Assembly: GCA_016235225.1 (NCBI GenBank)
Contig: JACRLS010000247.1
Location: forward strand, 1 to 5,122
Length of the DNA: 5,122 nt
Origin: Nitrospirota bacterium
GTDB lineage: Bacteria; Nitrospirota; Nitrospiria; Nitrospirales; Nitrospiraceae
Direction of reading: 5' to 3'
Shown here: in pieces, positions 1-5,122 of the stretch
How the letters are laid out: each line of letters starts with the position of its first letter
Numbering within the stretch: position 1 is the first letter of the stretch
Notes under the pieces: model-generated
The model's input: only the letters and a program-made list of their open reading frames with translations
Told to the model about the DNA's origin: nothing
Database searches by the model: none
Made by a program: the position numbers and the translations under genes

Positions 1-83
1 GAGAGTGGCGGAATTGGCAGACGCGCGAGACTTAGGATCTCGTGGTTAACCCCGTGGGGGTTCAAGTCCCCCCTCTCGCACCA
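1..83 (+). tRNA. tRNA-Leu (anticodon UAG), lacking its first 2 bases
   Basis: A type II tRNA can be folded by eye. The D stem is 8-10/22-24. The anticodon stem is 26-30/38-42 with loop 31-37 and anticodon TAG at 33-35, which reads CUN leucine codons. A variable arm spans 43-55. The T stem is 56-60/68-72 around the loop TTCAAGT. The 3' acceptor strand (73-79) reads CTCTCGC, so its partner must be GCGAGAG. The window starts at the third base of that strand, so two bases lie upstream of the window. The discriminator is A80 and CCA is encoded at 81-83. The long variable arm together with the TAG anticodon makes leucine secure. Confidence 0.96.
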
Positions 84-96
84 CGTCAATAAGTTT

Positions 97-166
97 TCAG
101 TTAGCAGTTCTCAGTAGACCGTCAGGAGCATCGCTCTTTAACTGACGACTGCTCACTGTGAACTGA
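97..166. repeat. Imperfect palindromic intergenic element (REP/MITE-like)
   Basis: The gap between the tRNA and tig holds two arms that pair imperfectly. 97-102 pairs with 161-166, 105-108 with 155-158, 112-115 with 148-151, and 120-125 with 142-147, giving 20 base pairs broken by small internal loops and a 4-nt bulge. A nested hairpin, GAGC/GCTC (126-129/133-136), sits at the tip. The arms are built from repeated cagt/actg units, and the 11-mer AACTGACGACT occurs twice in direct orientation (140-150 and 161-171). It has no coding capacity and no U-tract after it, so it looks more like a dispersed palindromic repeat than a terminator. Copy number elsewhere in the genome cannot be judged from this window. 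Confidence 0.6.
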
Positions 167-179
167 CGACTATTATTGC

Positions 180-185
180 AGGGAG
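180..185 (+). promoter_or_regulatory. Ribosome binding site deciding the tig start
   Basis: AGGGAG ends 5 nt before the ATG at 191. An in-frame TTG at 176 would add five residues (MQGVS), but it would place this Shine-Dalgarno sequence inside the gene. The ATG also gives the usual trigger factor N-terminus (MKLEVTELGP). Confidence 0.75.
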
Positions 186-190
186 TCTCC

Positions 191-1516
191 ATGAAACTCG
201 AAGTGACAGAACTCGGCCCGGTTAAACGAGCCTTCAAAATCGAAGTCCCCTCGGAAGAGGTCAATCGCCATTTTTCCCAAGCCTATGCGGAGTTGAGCCG
301 CCAGGTGCATATCCCGGGGTTTCGGCCGGGGAAGGCCCCCCGCGCGCTGCTCGAACAGCGCTATGCCAAAGCCGTCGAGGAGGATCTTGTTCGGCGCTTG
401 ATCCCTGACTACTATGGCAAGGCGGTCCGTGAAGCCGGTGTCGTGCCGGTCCAGGTGGAAGTGCCCCCGCTCGAGCGCCTGAAGATCAAGAAGGACTCGG
501 CCTTCAGCTTTACGGCCACGGTAGAGATCAAGCCGAAGATCGAATTGCGCGACTACCGGGCTCCCAATCCGATTTCGCTGAAAAAAGATTCGCGGACCGT
601 CACGGAGGAACAGCTGGCACAGACACTGGAGGCGCTCCGAGAGCAGCAGGCACAGCTGGACGCCGCCCCCGAGGGGAAGCCCCTCGCTGAAGGCGATTTT
701 GCCGGATTGGACATACAAGGATACCTGAACGGAGCCGCCCTGGAGCATGCCAAGCAGGACGGGCAGGTCCATCGAGTGGGCTCCAAGGGGCTGGTCCTCG
801 GTCTTGAAGTAGACCCTCATCTGTTGGGAAAGAAATCGGGCGAAACGGTGGAAATCGTGCAGCCCTATCCCGTTACCCATCCGGACGCCACCCTCGCGGG
901 TAAGTCGGTCGGCTTTCGTGTCACGGTCAAAGCGGTAAAGCACAAGCGTCTCCCCACGCTGGACGATGAGTTCGCCAAGGACTGTGGCCCCTACAATTCC
1001 CTCGACGAACTGAAAGAGAAGCTGCGCGGCGAGATGGATCGGGCTCTGCAGCGCGACATTGAGGCGGGCTACAAAGATCAGGTCATCAAGCGCCTCCAAG
1101 ACACGCACCATTTCGACTTGCCTGAGTCGATGGTCGAGCGGGAACTCCAGGCCCTCGTCCGCCAGCATTTTGAAGCCGAACGCCGGCGTAAAGGGAAAGG
1201 CGGACAGGACACCGGACCGGCCGACCAGGCGGGAGAGGTCACCCGGCTCCGGGCGGAGCATGCCGAGGAAGCCAAGCGGCGGGTGAAACTCAGCCTGATC
1301 CTGGAAGCCATCGCCGACAAAGAGGGCCTCACGGTGACCCAGGAAGACCTGGAAACCGATATCCGCCGAATGGCCGCCGAGCTCAGGCTCAACATCGAGG
1401 ATGTGCAGCGGTTGATCCAGGCGGGCGGACAGGACGCGCTGGATGACTTGCGGAGCCGTATCCTCGCGGAAAAAGCCCTTGAATATGTCTATCGTCAGGC
1501 CATGATTCAGGGATGA
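191..1516 (+). CDS. tig: Trigger factor, ribosome-associated chaperone
   Basis: The protein has 441 residues, a typical length for the family. Trigger factor docks at the ribosomal exit tunnel and shields nascent chains in the cytoplasm. The N-terminal ribosome-binding domain (about 1-115) carries the signature GFRPGKAP at residues 43-50, the same position as in E. coli. A central FKBP-type PPIase-like domain runs about 150-248 (EGDFAGLDIQGYLNG through FRVTVKAVKHKRLPTLDDEF). The helical C-terminal chaperone domain fills 250-441, with PESMVERELQ at 311-320 and a charged Gly/Lys-rich insertion around 331-348. The PPIase domain looks degraded: where E. coli has MIPGFEDG, this protein has LVLGLEVD, losing the Pro and Phe of the active-site loop, so isomerase activity is doubtful while chaperone function should remain. 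The ATG at 191 was chosen because AGGGAG lies 5 nt upstream; an in-frame TTG at 176 is less likely. clpP follows after 109 bp with no convincing terminator between. Confidence 0.97.
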   Translation: MKLEVTELGPVKRAFKIEVPSEEVNRHFSQAYAELSRQVHIPGFRPGKAPRALLEQRYAKAVEEDLVRRLIPDYYGKAVREAGVVPVQVEVPPLERLKIKKDSAFSFTATVEIKPKIELRDYRAPNPISLKKDSRTVTEEQLAQTLEALREQQAQLDAAPEGKPLAEGDFAGLDIQGYLNGAALEHAKQDGQVHRVGSKGLVLGLEVDPHLLGKKSGETVEIVQPYPVTHPDATLAGKSVGFRVTVKAVKHKRLPTLDDEFAKDCGPYNSLDELKEKLRGEMDRALQRDIEAGYKDQVIKRLQDTHHFDLPESMVERELQALVRQHFEAERRRKGKGGQDTGPADQAGEVTRLRAEHAEEAKRRVKLSLILEAIADKEGLTVTQEDLETDIRRMAAELRLNIEDVQRLIQAGGQDALDDLRSRILAEKALEYVYRQAMIQG

Positions 1517-1575
1517 CCCCACCGCCTGTTCGGGATCGGACCCCCTACCAAAGAACCTCTGCAAGTCACGGGAAG

Positions 1576-1581
1576 TATGAT
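1576..1581 (+). promoter_or_regulatory. Possible -10 element upstream of clpP
   Basis: TATGAT differs from TATAAT at one position and would start transcription near 1588, ahead of the purine-rich ribosome binding region GGAGGAAAGGA (1606-1616). No recognisable -35 hexamer lies 16-18 nt upstream (1553-1558 reads GAACCT). No CIRCE operator or sigma32-type promoter is visible. An internal promoter is possible, but read-through from tig would also serve. Confidence 0.28.
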
Positions 1582-1625
1582 AAGATCAGGCGCAGATTGA
1601 GTCACGGAGGAAAGGACTGACAGCC

Positions 1626-2270
1626 ATGCTTGTGCCTATTGTGATCGAGCAGACCAATCGAGGTGAGCGGGCCTACGATGTTTATTCGCGCCTGCTGAAG
1701 GATCGTATCATTTTCTTGGGGGCCCCGATTGATGATTTGTTTGCCAATCTGGTCATCGCTCAGCTTCTCTTTCTGGAGGCGGAGGACCCTGAAAAAGACA
1801 TCAATTTGTACGTCAATTCCCCCGGGGGCAGCGTCACGGCCGGCCTGGGAATCTACGACACCATGCAGTACGTCAAGCCGCCGATCAATACGATCTGCCT
1901 GGGGCAGGCCGCTAGTATGGGGGCTCTCCTCTTGGCAGCCGGGACCAAGGGCAAGCGGTTCGCGTTGCCGAACGCCCGTGTCATGATCCACCAGCCGATG
2001 GGCGGCTTCCAGGGGCAGGCGACCGAGATCGACATCCACGCCCGTGAGATCTTGAAGATCCGTGAACGACTCAACGAAATCCTCGTCAAGCACACGGGAC
2101 AGCCGCTCGAGAAGATCCAGAATGACACCGAGCGTGATTACTTCATGGCGGCCGACGAGGCCAAGCGGTACGGGCTGATCGACGAAGTCATCACACGCCC
2201 ACCGAAGGCGTTCAAGGAAACCACGAAAGAGGGAAACGGGGCCAGAGGGGACGGCAAAGAAGGGGCCTAA
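1626..2270 (+). CDS. clpP: ATP-dependent Clp protease proteolytic subunit ClpP
   Basis: This is a 214-residue serine peptidase of family S14. It assembles as a double heptameric barrel and degrades substrates fed in by ClpX (or ClpA/ClpC). The full catalytic triad is visible: Ser97 in GQAASMGA, His122 in MIHQPMGG, and Asp171 in DTERDYF. These numbers equal those of mature E. coli ClpP because the protein begins MLVPIVIEQTNRGERAYD and so has essentially no propeptide. The oxyanion/strand motif NSPGGSV lies at 64-70. The C-terminal tail after ~192 is Lys/Gly/Glu-rich and probably disordered. The start is the ATG after GGAGGAAAGGA (1606-1616). clpX starts 13 bp downstream with its own Shine-Dalgarno, so the two are co-transcribed. 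The identification is secure. Confidence 0.98.
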   Translation: MLVPIVIEQTNRGERAYDVYSRLLKDRIIFLGAPIDDLFANLVIAQLLFLEAEDPEKDINLYVNSPGGSVTAGLGIYDTMQYVKPPINTICLGQAASMGALLLAAGTKGKRFALPNARVMIHQPMGGFQGQATEIDIHAREILKIRERLNEILVKHTGQPLEKIQNDTERDYFMAADEAKRYGLIDEVITRPPKAFKETTKEGNGARGDGKEGA

Positions 2271-2283
2271 CTGGGGAGGCGGT

Positions 2284-3534
2284 ATGCCGAAGCAGGAAAA
2301 GTCTGACCGACATTTGCGTTGTTCCTTCTGCGGGAAGAGCCGCGACGAGGTCCGCAAGCTCATCGCAGGCCCGACGGTCTATATCTGCGACGAGTGCGTC
2401 AACCTCTGCAACGACATCATTGCGGAGGACTGGGAAGAGGCCAAAGAGGAGATTTCCTCGAAGCTCCGAAAGCCCTCCGAGATCAAACATCACCTGGACC
2501 AGTATGTGATCGGCCAGGATCGGGCAAAAAAAATCCTCTCGGTCGCCGTCCACAATCACTACAAGCGGATCTCCGCGAACGAGGTCGACGACGTCGAACT
2601 CCAGAAGGGGAACATCCTGATCATCGGCCCCACGGGGACCGGGAAGACGCTGCTGGCTCAGACGCTGGCCCGTTACCTCGATGTGCCCTTCACGATCGCC
2701 GATGCGACGACACTCACAGAAGCCGGCTACGTGGGTGAGGATGTTGAAAACATCATCCTCAAGCTCTTACAGGCCTCCGACTACGACGTGGAACGGGCCC
2801 AGCGCGGCATCGTCTACATCGATGAAATCGACAAGATCAGCCGCAAGAGCGACAGCCCGTCCATCACGCGAGACGTGTCCGGCGAGGGCGTGCAACAGGC
2901 CCTGCTGAAACTGATTGAAGGCACCGTCGCCAACGTGCCCCCGCAGGGCGGCCGCAAGCATCCCCACCAGGAATTCATCCAGGTGGATACGTCGAACATT
3001 CTCTTCATCTGCGGCGGCGCCTTTGTCGGGATCGAGAGCATCGTCGAACAGCGGATCAATAAGAAATCGATGGGCTTCGGCGCCGACATCCGCACGAAGC
3101 ACGACCGGGGACTCGGCGCAGCGCTGGCTCAGGTCCAGCCCGAAGACTTGCTGAAGTATGGGCTGATCCCGGAGTTCATCGGACGGCTGCCGGTCCTGGC
3201 CACGCTCGAAGAATTAGACGAAAAAGCGCTCATCCGGATTCTCACGCAGCCGCGCAATGCGCTCATCAAGCAGTACGAGAAGCTCATGTCCTTCGAGAAG
3301 GTGAAGCTGAAGTTCACGGAGGGCGCGCTGGGAGCGATTGCGAAGAAGGCCTATACCCAAAAGACCGGCGCCCGAGGCCTGCGCGCTATCCTCGAAGAGG
3401 TCATGCTCGAAGTGATGTACGATGTGCCTTCGCAGAAACACATCAAGGAAATCCTCTTGACCGAGGACGTCATTTACGGCAAGAGTCAGCCACTGCGTCT
3501 CATCGAACAGGAACAGGACCAGAAGAGCGCCTAA
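2284..3534 (+). CDS. clpX: ATP-dependent Clp protease ATP-binding subunit ClpX
   Basis: This is a 416-residue AAA+ unfoldase, normal family length. It forms a hexamer that recognises tagged or adaptor-delivered proteins, unfolds them and threads them into ClpP. The N-terminal zinc-binding dimerisation domain has the C4 set Cys13, Cys16, Cys35, Cys38. The AAA+ core shows Walker A GPTGTGKT (115-122), pore-1 loop GYVGEDV (149-154 region), Walker B IVYIDEID (176-183), pore-2 region SITRDVSGEGV (193-203), RKH loop (224-226), Arg finger in PEFIGRLP (Arg301), and sensor-2 GARGLR (362-367). The ClpP-docking IGF loop reads MGF (263-265). GGGGAGG (2273-2279) precedes the ATG. An A8 tract at 2526-2533 (codons 81-84) forms a potential slippery heptamer. 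lon does not follow, unlike in many Proteobacteria. Confidence 0.98.
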   Translation: MPKQEKSDRHLRCSFCGKSRDEVRKLIAGPTVYICDECVNLCNDIIAEDWEEAKEEISSKLRKPSEIKHHLDQYVIGQDRAKKILSVAVHNHYKRISANEVDDVELQKGNILIIGPTGTGKTLLAQTLARYLDVPFTIADATTLTEAGYVGEDVENIILKLLQASDYDVERAQRGIVYIDEIDKISRKSDSPSITRDVSGEGVQQALLKLIEGTVANVPPQGGRKHPHQEFIQVDTSNILFICGGAFVGIESIVEQRINKKSMGFGADIRTKHDRGLGAALAQVQPEDLLKYGLIPEFIGRLPVLATLEELDEKALIRILTQPRNALIKQYEKLMSFEKVKLKFTEGALGAIAKKAYTQKTGARGLRAILEEVMLEVMYDVPSQKHIKEILLTEDVIYGKSQPLRLIEQEQDQKSA

Positions 3535-3562
3535 CGAGCAGGGTCCTCCACGAATCGGGGAC

Positions 3563-3583
3563 GGGGCACCAGCAGGCTGCCCC
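3563..3583 (+). terminator. Weak hairpin downstream of clpX, possible terminator
   Basis: GGGGCA (3563-3568) can pair with TGCCCC (3578-3583) around a 9-nt loop, starting about 29 nt after the clpX stop. The following sequence is pyrimidine-rich (cctctccttcttc) but contains no true U-run, so intrinsic termination would be weak. The position at the end of the tig-clpP-clpX cluster makes some termination role reasonable. The rest of the 3535-3711 gap shows only short, unconvincing inverted repeats besides the promoter candidate. Confidence 0.25.
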
Positions 3584-3680
3584 CCTCTCCTTCTTCAACC
3601 CCCGTTCCGACCGGTCCTTGCGTCCGTCTTCCTCAATTTCTGTCGGTCTTCAGCCGATAAAGCCGTTGGAGGCGTCTTCC

Positions 3681-3708
3681 TCGACAAGCGGAGAGAGAGG
3701 GCTATACT
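3681..3708 (+). promoter_or_regulatory. Sigma70-like promoter candidate for the PilZ gene
   Basis: TCGACA (3681-3686) and TATACT (3703-3708) each differ from the consensus hexamers (TTGACA, TATAAT) at one position and are separated by 16 nt. Transcription would begin around 3714-3716, just past the ATG at 3712. If real, it favours translation from the in-frame ATG at 3751, or else the promoter call is wrong. It is the best promoter match I found in the window. Confidence 0.4.
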
Positions 3709-3711
3709 TCT

Positions 3712-4275
3712 ATGCCGAAGGCTACACTCGCTGACTCACCGGCGATACCTATGAAATTGCCCGTCATCACGACAAGAGCCCACAAGGGCAAGGCCTTGGA
3801 GCTTGACCCGCAGCGGGAAACGATGTCGCTGTTGGGCGCGGATGGGGAACCGATGGGCACCGTCAGTTGGGAGTCCGTGATCAACTATATTCGCGCCCTG
3901 GGGGAGAAACCCAGGCCGGCGGAATCCCGGTCACAGCCCCGTGCCAGCCTCGCGTTCTCCGTGCGGTACTACGCGCCGGACGGGCGTCGGATCGAAGGGC
4001 GGGCCTCCGGACTTGGCGGCGGCGGGCTCTTTATCGATAGCCTGACTCCCCTCCCCGTGGGCACGGATTTGACTATCGAATTCTCCCTGCCCGATGGTTG
4101 TCAGGACTGGGTCAAAGCGAGAGGCTCTGTGGCGTGGGTCTGTCCCAAGCCGGATCAGTACTCATTCCATCCCGGGATGGGAATTCGCTTCATCGAGATC
4201 AGCGAGTCGGTGCGGGACCGTATCCTCGACCTGGTCCGCATGCTTAACCAGGTCCCGTCAGGCCAGGCCCGATAG
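3712..4275 (+). CDS. PilZ-domain protein with degenerate c-di-GMP motif
   Basis: The 187-residue protein is soluble, with no signal peptide or membrane segment. Residues ~72-180 resemble a PilZ beta-barrel: an RxxxR motif (RSQPR, 73-77), then a strand (LAFSVRYY), a GGGGLFIDS turn and strand (102-110), the PLPVGTDL loop (114-120), GSVAWV (138-143), and PGMGIRF (154-160) before a C-terminal helix. PilZ domains usually bind cyclic di-GMP through RxxxR plus [D/N]xSxxG. Here the second motif reads GLGGGG, so the Asp/Asn and Ser are both glycine and ligand binding is uncertain. Residues ~14-65 form a separate small module ending in GTVSWESVINYI. For the start, ATG 3712 has GAGAGAGAGG 11 nt upstream; ATG 3751 (residue 14) has no clear Shine-Dalgarno but fits the promoter candidate better. 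The 3' end overlaps the convergent lipoprotein gene by 32 bp. A specific target or pathway cannot be named. Confidence 0.85.
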   Translation: MPKATLADSPAIPMKLPVITTRAHKGKALELDPQRETMSLLGADGEPMGTVSWESVINYIRALGEKPRPAESRSQPRASLAFSVRYYAPDGRRIEGRASGLGGGGLFIDSLTPLPVGTDLTIEFSLPDGCQDWVKARGSVAWVCPKPDQYSFHPGMGIRFIEISESVRDRILDLVRMLNQVPSGQAR

Positions 4276-5068
4276 TTCCTTCCAGCTCACGCACCGCCCA
4301 CTCCGCCCACCGGCGCACGTTCACGTGCTCGTCCTTGGCCGCCGCTTCTCTGAGGAAGGCGAGGGCCTGCGGATCCCCCAGCTTCCCCAACCGATAGGCC
4401 GCTTCGCCCCGCACTCCGGCGTCGCCGTCATGGATGAGACGATCCAGCACCTTTGGGACTATGTGCCGATCCCCGATTTCGCCGAGTGCCGACAAGGCAC
4501 GCTGGCGCAGGCCGGCATCCTCGTCCAAGAGACCTTCGGTCAACGGCCCCGTAGTTGACGCCGCCTCCAGCCATCCGAGCGCGGTGGCTGCTGCGCGGCG
4601 CGATGCCGCATCAGGACTTTGCAAAGATTGAACGAGGCGAGTCACCACCCCCGGGAGTGGCCCTCGTTGGCCGATGGCAGAGGCCGCGGCATCCTTGACA
4701 GCCACAGACGGGTCATCGATCGCCCCTGCCAGCACCGTTCCAATCTCCTCCCGAGCCTCCTCCCCAGCCTCCTCGTCAAGACGCCCCAAGGCCCAGACGA
4801 CCGCAGCTCGGACAGACGGATCCCCATCGGCTAACGATTCAACCAGGGCTGGAGCCGCCTCGACGCGACCGATCTTCCCCAGCGATTGCGCCGCTGTGAT
4901 TCGAACAGCCGGATCCACATCTCGCAACAAGTCGATCAGTCGCGGAATCATCTTCGCCGGATCGGAAGGAGGCGATTCATAACAGCCGGAGAGAAAGGAC
5001 AGGAGAAGAACCGAAAGAAGGAAGAAGGGGGGAGCAGATCGGCGAACGCGCAAAGGAGCAAGCCTCAA
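4244..5068 (-). CDS. HEAT-repeat lipoprotein (function unknown)
   Basis: The protein has 274 residues. The N-terminus has a basic n-region (MRLAPLRVRR), a hydrophobic stretch (about 15-27) and a lipobox LSGC with Cys29, so it is predicted to be exported, cleaved by signal peptidase II and lipid-anchored. The mature part is nearly all alpha-helical HEAT/PBS-lyase-type repeats of about 30 residues. Roughly seven are visible, beginning near 40, 70, 105, 137, 172, 201 and 233, with recurring DxxVRxxAAxxLGxxG patterns (e.g. DPAVRITAAQSLGKIG, DPSVRAAVVWALG). Such repeats make curved protein-binding scaffolds; no catalytic residues are evident. The stated start is TTG at 5068, 5 bp after the stop of a probable upstream gene but with no good Shine-Dalgarno. 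An alternative TTG at 5053 has GAGG 9 nt before it and keeps the signal peptide (MRVRRSAPP). The C-terminus (GPGLTGPG) lies in the overlap with the PilZ gene. The partner is unknown. Confidence 0.88.
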   Translation of the reverse strand: MRLAPLRVRRSAPPFFLLSVLLLSFLSGCYESPPSDPAKMIPRLIDLLRDVDPAVRITAAQSLGKIGRVEAAPALVESLADGDPSVRAAVVWALGRLDEEAGEEAREEIGTVLAGAIDDPSVAVKDAAASAIGQRGPLPGVVTRLVQSLQSPDAASRRAAATALGWLEAASTTGPLTEGLLDEDAGLRQRALSALGEIGDRHIVPKVLDRLIHDGDAGVRGEAAYRLGKLGDPQALAFLREAAAKDEHVNVRRWAEWAVRELEGTIGPGLTGPG

Positions 5069-5073
5069 CGCAG

Positions 5074-5122
5074 TTAGGATTTTGCGGGAGGTTCCTCTTG
5101 AGTCATCGGTCCCTGCTTCGCC
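5074..5122 (-). CDS. Probable C-terminal end of an upstream - strand gene (partial)
   Basis: Reading the - strand from the window edge, one frame gives AKQGPMTQEEPPAKS and then TAA at 5076-5074. The hydrophilic, Pro/Glu/Lys-rich composition is typical of a protein tail, and the stop lies 5 bp before the TTG of the lipoprotein gene, an operon-like spacing. Only 15 residues are visible, so family and even coding status are uncertain. The frame used by the lipoprotein is also open to the window edge, so chance cannot be excluded. Confidence 0.35.
   Translation of the reverse strand, partial: AKQGPMTQEEPPAKS

Noticed and set aside
171..176. TATTAT as a -10 box for tig
   Set aside because: No -35 match lies 16-18 nt upstream, and the implied start (~183) would cut off the AGGGAG ribosome binding site at 180-185.
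1..190. tRNA 3' end as an integration (att) site
   Set aside because: No integrase gene and no repeated copy of the tRNA 3' end occur in the window, and ordinary housekeeping genes follow directly.
1528..1541. Small hairpin GTTCG/CGGAC after tig as a terminator
   Set aside because: The stem is five pairs including a G-T wobble and no T-run follows, so it should not stop transcription into clpP.
173..1564. 463-codon open frame on the - strand across the whole of tig
   Set aside because: It mirrors the trigger factor gene, whose + strand product matches its family end to end. The antisense product resembles nothing known and has arginine/leucine-rich composition expected from GC-rich antisense reading.
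1602..2363. 253-codon - strand frame over clpP and the start of clpX
   Set aside because: It is antisense to two securely identified genes with intact catalytic motifs and shows no domain or ribosome binding site of its own.
3643..3657. Hairpin TCGGT/GCCGA in the clpX-PilZ gap
   Set aside because: The stem is five pairs with a wobble and a 5-nt loop, no T-run follows, and this is within chance expectation for GC-rich DNA.
4094..4558. 154-codon + strand frame running from the PilZ gene into the lipoprotein region, plus smaller frames to 5077
   Set aside because: The - strand frame here has a clear signal peptide, lipobox and regular HEAT repeats, so the + strand frames are its shadows.

Overview
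The window is a compact, GC-rich bacterial chromosomal segment. In order it holds a tRNA-Leu gene, the protein-quality-control cluster tig-clpP-clpX on the + strand, a PilZ-family gene on the + strand, and a HEAT-repeat lipoprotein gene on the - strand. The first two bases of the tRNA lie outside the window. The last ~50 bases probably hold the C-terminus of another - strand gene.

Organism: the tig-clpP-clpX order is widespread in Gram-negative-type bacteria. The protein sequences, the high GC content, the PilZ neighbour with its GTVSWE-type N-terminal module, and the lipobox protein suggest Nitrospira or another Nitrospirota member. This is inferred from sequence flavour only and was not searched.

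Layout: 1-83 is tRNA-Leu(UAG) with an encoded CCA end. 84-190 is intergenic and contains a ~70-nt imperfect palindrome built from cagt/actg units. 191-1516 is trigger factor, which meets nascent chains at the ribosome exit. 1626-2270 (ClpP protease) and 2284-3534 (ClpX unfoldase) are 13 bp apart and clearly co-transcribed; together they form the ClpXP degradation machine. 3535-3711 is a 177-bp gap with a possible weak hairpin and a plausible sigma70-like promoter, and it separates the cluster from the PilZ gene (3712-4275). lon, which commonly follows clpX in Proteobacteria, is not there. The PilZ gene converges with and overlaps by 32 bp a - strand HEAT-repeat lipoprotein gene (4244-5068).

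I see no mobile element, CRISPR array or evident new multi-gene system. The core is housekeeping. The most interesting points are the palindromic element upstream of tig, the eroded PPIase active-site segment of trigger factor, an A8 tract forming an in-frame A_AAA_AAA slippery heptamer in clpX, the PilZ domain whose second ligand-binding motif has become glycine-rich, and the uncharacterised HEAT-repeat lipoprotein.
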